Below are positions 1 through 8,449 of a DNA stretch of 64,000 bases, piece by piece. The position numbers and the translations under genes were made by a program. Source of the DNA: Bdellovibrio sp. qaytius (GTDB lineage Bacteria; Bdellovibrionota; Bdellovibrionia; Bdellovibrionales; Bdellovibrionaceae); assembly GCA_004011035.1 (NCBI GenBank), contig CP025734.1, forward strand, positions 372,001-436,000. Reading direction: 5' to 3'. Numbering within the stretch: position 1 is the stretch's first letter; each line of letters begins with the position of its first letter. Below the pieces are notes generated by a model, which worked only from the letters and a program-made list of their open reading frames with translations, ran no database searches and was not told the DNA's origin.

Positions 1-2523
1 CTAGAAGGCCAAGCGTATATTGTTGTGACGATGTTACGAGATGCTAAATCAGAAGAGATATACACATCGCCACTAGCTTACGGCGCAGCTACGTTTGCTA
101 TTGATTTAGAAGCCCGTCGTTCTAAAATTGAAATCAGTGCTCCAGATTTAGTTAAACCGGGCGAGACTTTAGCTTTTAAAGTTAAATCGACTCAACCCAC
201 AAAAGCCGCGATCTATTTAGTCGATGAAGGTATTTTACAAGTCGCTAATTACAAATTACCAACTCCGTTGAATTACTTTTTTCAGAAAAAAGCCTTACAA
301 GTTAATACGTACCAAATTTTAGATTTAGTGATGCCAGATTTTAATCAAATATTGCCGAAAGCGGCTGGTGGTGATGAGGGCTCAAATCTTGGACGCAGTT
401 TAAATCCATTCAAACGTAAAAACTTACCGCCAACAGCTCAATGGATTGGTGTTGTTAATCTTTCAGATAAATGGTCAGGCTTTCAATATAAAGTACCAGA
501 TCATTTTAACGGTAATTTAAAAGTCATGGTAGTTGCAGCTGATGAAAAAAAATTAGGCTCTGACAGTGTCGATGTGAACGTGCGCGGCGATTTTATTATT
601 AACGCCACCGCAACAACATTCACCGCACCTGATGATGAGTTTGAAGTGAATCTCATTATCGCCAACCAACTTAAAGGCAGTGGTGCAGAGGCTCAAGTTG
701 AAACTACGGTGACTAGTGGCGATGGTTTTACAATTGTTGATAAAGGTGTAGAAAAGATCGCGATTCCTGAAAACAAAGAAAAAAGTTTTAATATACGCTT
801 AAAAGCCACAAACAAATTAGGTTCACATCCGATCACAGTGACTGCAGGTATTGGCGGTAAAAAAGCTAAAGTCGAAATTCAAGTTTCAAATCGACCGGCT
901 GTTCCGTACATACAGAATATTCAGTGGCTGATCGTTCAGGATAAAGCGACAGAAGTAACTGTCGTAAACGATAAAAAACCAGAATTTAGAAAAAACTTTA
1001 TTCAGGCCCACACTTCAATCACTGATTTAGTCAAACCATTCACAGCGTTTTATGAAGTGAATGATTATTTATGTTCTGAACAAATTGCCAGTCAGTTGGT
1101 TCCGTTAGTGCAAAAAAATGATAAGACAAAAGATGAAAAACAAAAAGTTGATAAGTTAATAGCTTTATTACGTGCGCGCCAACAAACATCAGGGGCTTTT
1201 GCACTTTACCCAGGTGAAGGCAGCGCCAATTGGGATGTTTCATTACATTTAGGAATGATCTTTTCATATATGCAGGAAAAAGGTGAACCCATCCCTGAAG
1301 ATATGTGGAAGCGTTATATACAAAGCTTAAAATCTGATTATTCGGCCACTCAATCTAAAACAGATTTATTTCGCAAAGCTAAGGCCATTTACTTATTAGT
1401 GCGCTCGCAATTTATTCCCAAAGAAGATCTGAAGAATATGGCCACACTGATTAAAGATAAAACGGCGAAAAAAGATTTTACACCTGTTGCTGCACAGTAC
1501 TTAGCCGCTAGTTTTAAAATGGCGATGCAAGAAGACTACAGTCAAAAAGCTTTAAGCCTAAGCCAAGATAATAAAGCTGTAAGTCTTGAAAACAGTTATA
1601 TCTTTCCACAATCAGAGTTGTTTGAAAGCTTTGCACTTTCAGTTAAACATTTTCCGGATAAATCCAACGACGTATTCAGTTCTAAAGCTTTTTTTAGTGT
1701 GATCGAACAAGCTAATAAAGGTCAGTTAAATACGTACTCTGCAAGTTACTTACTAATGAGCCTTGATAGCTTAATGAAATCAGGATCAGCCGCAGCTAAC
1801 ATTGATAAAGTCTCTTTTACGGCCACCGAAAATGATGGCAAAAAAACTGAAATCAAGTCGCAAAAGAAAATCGATCTTTTAGAAACATATAAAACCCTAA
1901 CAATTCAAAATGCAGGATCGCCCGTGTTATTGAGTTATGTGAATGGTGGTTTTGCAAAAGATGAAACGATGAAACAAAACTATCAAGGTATCGAAATCTC
2001 GAGAACGTTTGAAAATGCTTCAGGTAAAGCCACGACATCTGTAGGTATCGGTGAAGAAATCACGGTTAAGATTCGTACTCGTGTCTCAAGAGATGATTTA
2101 TCTTCGTTAGTGATCACAGATTTATTACCTGCAGGATTTGAAGTGGTGATGAATTCAGTTCGTAAAGCTCAAGCCGATGATTTGCAAAATGGTAATCAAG
2201 AAGCTCCAGCAGAGGGTGATCCGGGTGGTGAAGGCGAAGGTGGTGCTGAAGGTGAAGGTGCTTCAATGTGGCCGTTAAAACTTTTAATTAATAAAGCTTA
2301 CGCCCAAGCCTCGACAATCACGCCAATGTTTACAAGTTTAGTTGATGTGCGTGAAGACCGCGTAAATATCTACGCTTCAGTAGGTAAAGATATGGTTGAA
2401 TACACTTACAAAATTAAAGCGGTTTCAAAAGGCCGTTTTAAAGTACCAGGAATTTATGCCAAAGGTTTATATCGCACGGATTTATTAGGCCAAGGCGATT
2501 CGGGGCTGATTGAAGTTAAATAA
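1..2523 (+). CDS. Alpha-2-macroglobulin family protein (5' end outside window)
   Basis: The reading frame is open from base 1, so the N-terminus lies upstream. The protein belongs to the bacterial alpha-2-macroglobulin family (YfhM-like), thought to trap proteases in the periplasm and usually paired with PBP1C. The visible part holds macroglobulin/bait-type beta domains, then an alpha-helical thioester domain with CSEQ at 1072-1083. Cys and Gln of the C-x-E-Q thioester are kept; E. coli YfhM has CLEQ. A Gly/Glu-rich insert lies at about 2197-2265, before the C-terminal receptor-like domain. The stop overlaps the pbpC start by 14 bp, so the two are probably co-translated. Family call is firm; substrate is unknown. 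Confidence 0.93.
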   Translation, partial: LEGQAYIVVTMLRDAKSEEIYTSPLAYGAATFAIDLEARRSKIEISAPDLVKPGETLAFKVKSTQPTKAAIYLVDEGILQVANYKLPTPLNYFFQKKALQVNTYQILDLVMPDFNQILPKAAGGDEGSNLGRSLNPFKRKNLPPTAQWIGVVNLSDKWSGFQYKVPDHFNGNLKVMVVAADEKKLGSDSVDVNVRGDFIINATATTFTAPDDEFEVNLIIANQLKGSGAEAQVETTVTSGDGFTIVDKGVEKIAIPENKEKSFNIRLKATNKLGSHPITVTAGIGGKKAKVEIQVSNRPAVPYIQNIQWLIVQDKATEVTVVNDKKPEFRKNFIQAHTSITDLVKPFTAFYEVNDYLCSEQIASQLVPLVQKNDKTKDEKQKVDKLIALLRARQQTSGAFALYPGEGSANWDVSLHLGMIFSYMQEKGEPIPEDMWKRYIQSLKSDYSATQSKTDLFRKAKAIYLLVRSQFIPKEDLKNMATLIKDKTAKKDFTPVAAQYLAASFKMAMQEDYSQKALSLSQDNKAVSLENSYIFPQSELFESFALSVKHFPDKSNDVFSSKAFFSVIEQANKGQLNTYSASYLLMSLDSLMKSGSAAANIDKVSFTATENDGKKTEIKSQKKIDLLETYKTLTIQNAGSPVLLSYVNGGFAKDETMKQNYQGIEISRTFENASGKATTSVGIGEEITVKIRTRVSRDDLSSLVITDLLPAGFEVVMNSVRKAQADDLQNGNQEAPAEGDPGGEGEGGAEGEGASMWPLKLLINKAYAQASTITPMFTSLVDVREDRVNIYASVGKDMVEYTYKIKAVSKGRFKVPGIYAKGLYRTDLLGQGDSGLIEVK

Positions 2524-4756
2524 AAAGATTTTCATTTTAACGTTAGTAGCTGTTATAGGATTACACCTATCGCTGCCGCATTTTTTTTCAGGCCAGTTGC
2601 TGGCTGAAAAAACTTGGTCGCAGCAATTTTATGATCGCAACAAAAAATTATTGCGCTTAACTTTATCAGGTGACGAAAAATATCGGTTTTTTACCTCTTA
2701 TAAAGAAATTAATCCTAAATTAGTTGAAGCCTTCTTAGATAAAGAAGATCAGTTTTTTTATTATCATCCGGGGGTAAACCCGGCCGCCTTATCGCGCGCT
2801 ATTTATAAAACTTTTGTAGCGAAGGGCAAAAAGCAAGGCGCTTCAACGATCACCATGCAAGTTGTAAGGCTTCTTTACCCTGAAACTACAAAATCTATTT
2901 CAGGCAAATTATTACAAATCGTTCAGGCCTTAAAATTAGAAGCACTTTACAGTAAAGACGAAATTCTTTTAGCTTATTTGAACTGGACGCCCTTTGGATC
3001 AAACTTAGAAGGTGTGGGTGCCGCTTGTTTTTTCTATTTTAAAAATTCATGTGAAAAATTAACTCCAGAACAAATTCAGTTTTTAGTGCAAATCCCGCAG
3101 AATCCGCAAAAATTTACGCCCCAAGCGAATGAAACAAAAAAACACTTAGCCTTTAGGGCGCCGCACTTTATCGAGTATTTAAAACAAAGCGGAGTAGAAG
3201 ATAAAGCTGTAAATACAACTTTGGATATCAACCTTCAGGAAAATATTGAAGTCTTGGCCGAGTCTTATTTTAAAACGATCGCAAGAACGGGCGTAAAAAA
3301 TTATTCGTTAGTGATCGTCGATACTAACAAAAACGAAATCATTTCTTATATTGGATCACGTGATTATTTTAATTCAGATATCAAAGGCCAGATCGATGCA
3401 AATCGCTCATTAAAACCACCGGGTTCAACGTTAAAGCCGTTTATCTATGGTTTAGCTTTGCAACAGGGTCTAATTCATGAAAAAACTTTACTTAAAGACA
3501 CACGCATGACTTTTGCGGGATTAAATCCCGAAAATTTCGACGAACAATTTTTAGGGCCGATGAGTGCTGATCAAGCGTTAATCTTAAGCCGCAATCTACC
3601 AGCCGTAGATTTAGCACGAAGACTTGAAAATCCAAGTTTTTACGAGTTTATGAAGGGTAAAAGTTCACTGCGCTTTAAAGACGAAAAATTTTACGGTTTG
3701 TCGTTGCCTCTAGGCGGGGTCGAGATGAGCTTACTTGATTTATTAAAGCTTTACGCATCACTTGCACATCAAGGTAAATATTCAGACTTAAACATCACTT
3801 TAAAAAAACAAAAATCACTGCCTCAGCCGACCGCGTACCAGCAAATTTTAACTCCTGAAGCTGTGTATATCGTGACCCAGATGTTAAAGAAAAATCCACG
3901 TACTGAAAGTTTAACACTTCAAGAGTTAACCAAAAAAGCAATGCCACTGGCGTGGAAAACCGGAACTTCAAAATCTTATAAAGACGCTTGGACAATGGGT
4001 TTAATTGGTAATTACGCCGTGGGAATTTGGTTTGGTGATAATGACCGCGAAATGAATCCAGCTTTAGTGGGCCGTAATATAGCAGCGCCTTTGTATTTTC
4101 AAATTTATGATTATCTTCGTAATAAACCTAAATATTTAAAAGGAAACGAAAATCCTATTTGGGATTCACCAGTGGGCTTAAATGTTAAAAAAGTTCATAT
4201 CTGCAGTGTTTCAAAAAAACTAGTCACAGAAAACTGTGGCCACAAAACCGAAGAAAGTCTTTTTATCCCTTCAGTATCATCTATTGAAACATGCACGATT
4301 CACAGAAAAGTTTTCGTAGACCCGCAAACGCAAAAAATGTCGTGTAAACCACCGGGAGATCCTCGTGTGGTTGAAGTGTGGCCCGATGATTTGCTGGCTG
4401 TCTACAAAGAGGCTGGTTTAAAGAAAGTCACTTTATCGGAAAAAAAATTTTCATGTGATGACAGTCTATCGCGTGTCGGTCAGTTAAGTATTACTAGTCC
4501 GCAAGAAAATATTGAATATCTAATTCAAACGCAGCAAGGCCGTTTACTAAAGCCAAAAATACAGCTGCGGGCAATTTCTGAATCTGACAGTCAATACTTA
4601 GACTGGTTCGTAAATAAAAATTATGTCGGTCGTTCATTTAAAAGTGAGCCCATGTTCTTTGAAACAGCGGTTCCTGGCCGTTATTCAGTTTCGGTGAATG
4701 ATAATTTAGGACGTTCCCAAAGTAGTTATTTTAATGTTAAGGTCATAAGCCAATAG
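2510..4756 (+). CDS. pbpC: Penicillin-binding protein 1C (bifunctional transglycosylase/transpeptidase)
   Basis: Peptidoglycan synthase of the PBP1C class. One N-terminal membrane anchor (about 7-27) is followed by a GT51 domain with the catalytic region KEDQFFYYHPG (Glu79) and GASTITMQVVRL (110-121). The transpeptidase domain has STLK (306-309), SRN (360-362) and KTGT (483-486), and the C-terminus looks like the BiPBP_C domain. The best start is a TTG at 2510, inside the A2M gene, with GGGG about 5 bases upstream; it gives a complete membrane anchor. The a2m-pbpC pair is a classic conserved unit. Length of 748 aa is normal for the family. Confidence 0.95.
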   Translation: MKLNKKIFILTLVAVIGLHLSLPHFFSGQLLAEKTWSQQFYDRNKKLLRLTLSGDEKYRFFTSYKEINPKLVEAFLDKEDQFFYYHPGVNPAALSRAIYKTFVAKGKKQGASTITMQVVRLLYPETTKSISGKLLQIVQALKLEALYSKDEILLAYLNWTPFGSNLEGVGAACFFYFKNSCEKLTPEQIQFLVQIPQNPQKFTPQANETKKHLAFRAPHFIEYLKQSGVEDKAVNTTLDINLQENIEVLAESYFKTIARTGVKNYSLVIVDTNKNEIISYIGSRDYFNSDIKGQIDANRSLKPPGSTLKPFIYGLALQQGLIHEKTLLKDTRMTFAGLNPENFDEQFLGPMSADQALILSRNLPAVDLARRLENPSFYEFMKGKSSLRFKDEKFYGLSLPLGGVEMSLLDLLKLYASLAHQGKYSDLNITLKKQKSLPQPTAYQQILTPEAVYIVTQMLKKNPRTESLTLQELTKKAMPLAWKTGTSKSYKDAWTMGLIGNYAVGIWFGDNDREMNPALVGRNIAAPLYFQIYDYLRNKPKYLKGNENPIWDSPVGLNVKKVHICSVSKKLVTENCGHKTEESLFIPSVSSIETCTIHRKVFVDPQTQKMSCKPPGDPRVVEVWPDDLLAVYKEAGLKKVTLSEKKFSCDDSLSRVGQLSITSPQENIEYLIQTQQGRLLKPKIQLRAISESDSQYLDWFVNKNYVGRSFKSEPMFFETAVPGRYSVSVNDNLGRSQSSYFNVKVISQ

Positions 4757-4767
4757 GGGATTAAACC

Positions 4768-5853
4768 ATGAAAAGCAAAGAACAGATTTCAAAGTATGCG
4801 ATTTTAAGTGTAGTTTATATTTCTTTTGCTGTGCTTTTTTGGCCTTTTAAAACAGCTTTGTTATTATCTTCACTTTTTGCAATGGCGATGACTCCATTAA
4901 TAAACCGCTGCTTAACTAAAATTGATCGCGAAAAGCTTTTAATTTTCTGTATGGTGGCCGGGCTAATTATAATGATTATCGCACCTCTAACTTTGATCAT
5001 TACAAAAGGTATTTTGAGCTTAGGGCAACTTCAACAAGATACGGTTTCACAATTACCGCTGTATAAAAATGCTGAAAGCACGATTACCACAGTGTGGAAT
5101 TTCTTTAATGATATCGCAGCTCGCTTTCACTTAGATTTAAATGAAAACTTTGATGTTCAATCTTTATTACCACGCATTCTGCAGTTTGTGGTTCCGGCTT
5201 TAACAGCTTTGGTTACAAATTTTCCTGAGTTTTTACTTCAGTTATTTGTCTTCGTGACAACACTGTGCTTTTTCTTAGTTAAACGTCGTGAATTTTTGGG
5301 ATGGTTCAAACAACGCGAATTGGTTCCTGATGATTCACTAATGAAACTAGTCACATTGTTGCAAAAAGTTTGTTACTCGGTTTTATTTTCAACTTTAGTT
5401 GTGGCTGCGGTTCAAGCCTCGATTATCACGATAGCAGCATCGATCGCAGGCTTTGGTAGCTTGATGATTATCTTTGTCTTAACGTTTTTTATGTCATTCT
5501 TACCGGTGGTCGGAGCAGCTCCAGTGGCTTTAGCACTTGCCGCGTTTAGTTTTTTACAAGGTTCATCAGGCGATGGAATCATCATGATAGTGGCTCTGGG
5601 TATTTCGGCCACCGTTGATAATATCATCAGAGCATTTATGCTAGGGGGTGAAGAAGAAATTCATCCGTTAGTTTCATTGTTAACATTAATCGGAGCTTTA
5701 GCCGTGTTTGGAATGTCAGGTTTATTCTTGGGTCCGATTATTGCCGAACTTGCTTTTGCTATCGGTGGTATTATGAATGGTTCAGATCAGAAGGTGGAAC
5801 TACCACCCGTTGCCGTTGAGGCAAGCGAACCAGCGCCACGACATTCCCCATAA
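4768..5853 (+). CDS. AI-2E family transporter (YdiK/PerM-type permease)
   Basis: Inner-membrane protein of 361 aa with about seven to eight hydrophobic segments in the AI-2E_transport (PF01594) layout: paired N-terminal helices, a central soluble stretch (about 90-140) and a C-terminal helix bundle containing GISATVDNIIRAFMLGG, like the conserved motif near the end of these permeases. Despite the family name, substrates vary (autoinducer-2, sodium, unknown). ATG follows AGGGGATTAAACC. It lies 11 bp after pbpC and is probably in the same transcript. Its 3' end overlaps the convergent DMT transporter gene by 83 bp. Confidence 0.85.
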   Translation: MKSKEQISKYAILSVVYISFAVLFWPFKTALLLSSLFAMAMTPLINRCLTKIDREKLLIFCMVAGLIIMIIAPLTLIITKGILSLGQLQQDTVSQLPLYKNAESTITTVWNFFNDIAARFHLDLNENFDVQSLLPRILQFVVPALTALVTNFPEFLLQLFVFVTTLCFFLVKRREFLGWFKQRELVPDDSLMKLVTLLQKVCYSVLFSTLVVAAVQASIITIAASIAGFGSLMIIFVLTFFMSFLPVVGAAPVALALAAFSFLQGSSGDGIIMIVALGISATVDNIIRAFMLGGEEEIHPLVSLLTLIGALAVFGMSGLFLGPIIAELAFAIGGIMNGSDQKVELPPVAVEASEPAPRHSP

Positions 5854-6694
5854 TACAAAAAACAGCGCCCAAAGCTAGATAGATACTCCAATCTAGCTTT
5901 TCCATATAGGTTGAAACACCTAAAGCAATCACTGGTGAAGCAATACTTGTAAAGGCAGCTTTTGCAGGGCCAATATTTTCAATCAATTTAAAATACGCCC
6001 AAAACGAAATAACTGTTCCGAAAATTGAAAGATAAAAGAATGAAATCACAAACGTTGAAGTCACATCAACGTGTAAAGATTTGCCAAGTATAAAACATAT
6101 GAACAAAGAAAATCCTGAACCATAAAGCATCGCCCACGAATTGTTTGCAGAAATGGGAACATTATTTTTTTTATTTAAGTAAGAAATTAAATTTCCGGCT
6201 GAAGCGGATACAGTTGAAAGTAAGCCGATTAAAAATCCCCATAAAGAGCTGGGGTGTAAGCCGATATTTAAATATTCATTCAAAGAAATGCAAGCCATGC
6301 CGATAAGACTTAAAATGCCGCCCCAAACAACTTTTTTTTCAAACGGAACATTTAAAAATATACGTGCTCCGAACATGTTTAGAAAAATAATAGAAGTGAA
6401 GGCTAATGCAATTAAAGCGGAAGTGGCCATTGAAGTGGCCCAGTAAGTTAATAAATAATTTAAGCAGAAAATAAAAAGGCCCTGAGTCGCAAAACGAAAA
6501 TGCTGGGCCTTAGTAAATTTAAATAAAGAAACTTTTGTGAACAAGCAGATGATAAACATCACACTGCTTGAAAAAATAAATCGATAAAAAACTGCGGCGC
6601 TGCCATCAACGTAGGGAAGTTGGTATTTAATCGCAATCCAAGTTAATCCCCAGATGATGGCGCAAGTTAAAAAATAACCAGTGTTATTCTTCAT
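5771..6694 (-). CDS. EamA/DMT superfamily transporter
   Basis: Ten-helix drug/metabolite-type exporter, 307 aa, made of two EamA repeats. The first begins TGYFLTCAIIWGLTWIAIKY and the second starts near LWGFLIGLLSTVSASAGNL. The open frame extends upstream to 6856, but that stretch is the antisense frame of the acidic tail of the neighbouring gene and reads as Met/Lys junk. I therefore start at the ATG at 6694 (MKNNTGYF), which overlaps the end of the GcvH-like gene by 11 bp and suggests translational coupling. Substrate cannot be told from the sequence. Confidence 0.88.
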   Translation of the reverse strand: MKNNTGYFLTCAIIWGLTWIAIKYQLPYVDGSAAVFYRFIFSSSVMFIICLFTKVSLFKFTKAQHFRFATQGLFIFCLNYLLTYWATSMATSALIALAFTSIIFLNMFGARIFLNVPFEKKVVWGGILSLIGMACISLNEYLNIGLHPSSLWGFLIGLLSTVSASAGNLISYLNKKNNVPISANNSWAMLYGSGFSLFICFILGKSLHVDVTSTFVISFFYLSIFGTVISFWAYFKLIENIGPAKAAFTSIASPVIALGVSTYMEKLDWSIYLALGAVFCIMGNVVALVRLPQRQRVVVPPSDLNHS

Positions 6695-7103
6695 CGTCCT
6701 CATCAGCGTCTTCTTCATCTTCGTCGAAGTCGTCATCTTCATCATCATCGTCTTCGTCGTCTTCATCTTCTTCTTCATCATCGATTTCGCCAGCGACTTC
6801 GATACGAACAAGCCAACCTTCTTCGTAGGGATCTTCCATAAGAACTGCAGGATCATCTACGACTTGTTGATTGATTTCGATAATTGTTCCATCAAACGGA
6901 GATTGAATATCAATTGTTCCGTCATCAGATTCTACGCTTCCAAAAGCTGTATCAGCTTCTACTTTTTCTTGTTCAGGAGGTAGATCGATTGTGTTGATTT
7001 CAGTGATGTCTTCTAGACCGTCATCGTTGATGCCGATCGTGATAATTCCATCTTCTTCTGTATACCAAAGGTTGTGATTAAAGTTTTTAATTTTTCCAGC
7101 CAT
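6684..7103 (-). CDS. GcvH-like protein lacking the lipoyl lysine, with polyacidic tail
   Basis: 139 aa. Residues 1-105 follow the glycine cleavage H-protein fold: LWYTEEDGIITIGIND, then FGSVES(57-59)..IQSPFDGTIIEINQ and ending DPYEEGWLVRIE, all matching GcvH. In true GcvH the VESVKA motif carries the lipoylated Lys. Here the aligned residues are VESDDG and Asp61 replaces that Lys, so lipoylation is not expected. Residues 108-139 are almost entirely Asp/Glu. It is cotranscribed with the downstream EamA transporter. No gcvT or gcvP is present in the window. This is a homologue of GcvH with a lost prosthetic-group site, not a working H protein; its function is unknown. Confidence 0.8.
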   Translation of the reverse strand: MAGKIKNFNHNLWYTEEDGIITIGINDDGLEDITEINTIDLPPEQEKVEADTAFGSVESDDGTIDIQSPFDGTIIEINQQVVDDPAVLMEDPYEEGWLVRIEVAGEIDDEEEDEDDEDDDDEDDDFDEDEEDADEDDEE

Positions 7104-7321
7104 ATTTTTTCCTATTTATGCTCAAAGTAAATCCATTTTAACTATTTTTTTCACAGGGTCAAATTTTGCGACTCTTTAACAAAAAGATAAAAAAATACTT
7201 AACGCGAATTTTAAAAATAGACTTTAACCAACTGTGTCTGTTACAACACACCCACTCTAGAAATTGCTGAGTTAATACTTAGCGAAAAATACAGTTGCAG
7301 TCACAAGTCAGAGGGGGATGA

Positions 7322-7924
7322 ATGACGACAATGCGTTTTTTTATGATCGGTTCTTGGACCGAAGGGATGTTCCACTTTCAAAAGTTGATGCCTTTCATCG
7401 TGTCTTACGAACCTGCTACGATTCAGGCAACGGCCTATCGTCTGCCTGTGGGATTTCCCGTAATCACTGAAGAAAAAACAGCTACAATTCATGGTCAAAT
7501 GATTGAATTGAATGCTGATTCAACTCTGTTGGCCTTAATGGATACTTTGCACGGGGTAAAAGCCGCTGATCCAACGAAGGGTTTGCACTTTCGCACACAA
7601 GCTGAAGTGACAAAACGTTCGGGGCAAACTGATATGGCTGAGGTTTATTTCTATAATCCTAAAAAATTGACGTCAAAAGCGGCAGTTATTGCAAACGGAC
7701 TATGGAAAGAATCTTTAGAAGAGGAGCAACCTCTTCCGATGCAGCTTTCTGAAAAACAAAAAACATATGTGCTTAAATTGGGTGCTGTAAAAGGCCGCGA
7801 TATCGTGCCTATCAATGATCTTACGCTTTACCGTGAACTTATGAAATTAGAGCTAATAGTCGACAAAGGTCGTCGTTTAGCATTGAGTTCTTTAGGTAAA
7901 GAGGTCTATAACCATCTCGTTTAA
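7322..7924 (+). CDS. Gamma-glutamylcyclotransferase-fold protein with C-terminal winged-helix-like domain
   Basis: 200 aa. Residues 4-115 read like the GGCT/AIG2 fold: MRFFMIGSWTEG (cf. FVYGSLxxG), GFPVI, HGQMIELN, then MDTLHGVKAADP and YFYN. In active cyclotransferases the LDxxEG motif supplies the catalytic Glu. Here the aligned residue is His77, so catalysis is doubtful. Residues 145-200 (KQKTYVLKLGAVKGRDIVPI to LGKEVYNHLV) look like a winged-helix module. Start ATG 7322 lies 4 bases after GAGGGGG; ATG 7331 is an alternative. The gene is divergent from the GcvH-like gene across 218 bp. The fold assignment is moderate; a sensor or regulator role is inference. Confidence 0.6.
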   Translation: MTTMRFFMIGSWTEGMFHFQKLMPFIVSYEPATIQATAYRLPVGFPVITEEKTATIHGQMIELNADSTLLALMDTLHGVKAADPTKGLHFRTQAEVTKRSGQTDMAEVYFYNPKKLTSKAAVIANGLWKESLEEEQPLPMQLSEKQKTYVLKLGAVKGRDIVPINDLTLYRELMKLELIVDKGRRLALSSLGKEVYNHLV

Positions 7925-7969
7925 GCGAAGCTTAATGATTAGACAGCGCTTCAAACTAGAGCGAGATGC

Positions 7970-8449
7970 ATGGATAATTTAAAACCGATCGACCCATTAT
8001 TTAGAATTGTTATTGTTGAACCAGAAATTCCACAAAATACCGGTAATATCGGTCGCACTTGCGTGGGTTCAACTTGTGAACTGCATTTAATTAAGCCGAT
8101 GAGTTTTGAAATCACTGATACGCAAGTCAAACGCGCGGGTTTAGATTATTGGCCGCATCTTTCATGGAAGATTCACGAAAGTTTTAACGATTGGCATAAT
8201 TCAGTCGAAGATAAAAGCCGCATTTTTTATATTGAAAACAAAGTAGAGCAAACTATCTATCAAGCGAAATTTAAAAAAGGCGATTGGTTGGTGTTTGGCA
8301 AAGAGACAAAAGGTTTGGACCCTGATTTGCTAATGGCTAATCTGGATCGTGCCTACATGATACCACAAACAGGTCCGGTAAGAAGCTTGAACCTGGCAAC
8401 AGCAGTGGCAATCACAATCTACGAAGGTTTTAGACAGGTGAATGTATGA
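7970..8449 (+). CDS. trmL: tRNA (cytidine/uridine-34-2'-O)-methyltransferase
   Basis: SPOUT-class methyltransferase that 2'-O-methylates the wobble base of certain tRNA-Leu. Family motifs are clear: VIVEPEIPQNTGNIGRTC near the N-terminus, FGKETKGLD in the middle, and the C-terminal knot YMIPQTGPVRSLNLATAVAI, which binds S-adenosylmethionine. Length of 159 aa is typical. Its stop codon overlaps the start of the following esterase gene in an ATGA. Confidence 0.93.
   Translation: MDNLKPIDPLFRIVIVEPEIPQNTGNIGRTCVGSTCELHLIKPMSFEITDTQVKRAGLDYWPHLSWKIHESFNDWHNSVEDKSRIFYIENKVEQTIYQAKFKKGDWLVFGKETKGLDPDLLMANLDRAYMIPQTGPVRSLNLATAVAITIYEGFRQVNV

Noticed and set aside
2197-2265. Gly/Glu repeat in the A2M gene as a possible tandem repeat or recombination site
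   Set aside because: Short, in frame and irregular; a low-complexity linker in a large protein explains it.
6695-6856. 54-residue N-terminal extension of the EamA transporter (Met/Lys/Thr rich)
   Set aside because: It is the other frame of the Asp/Glu repeat; the family N-terminus begins at 6694.
6681-6983. Open frame on the plus strand rich in Phe/Ile/Val opposite the acidic tail gene
   Set aside because: It is the antisense of Asp/Glu codons in the GcvH-like gene; no ribosome site, no homology.
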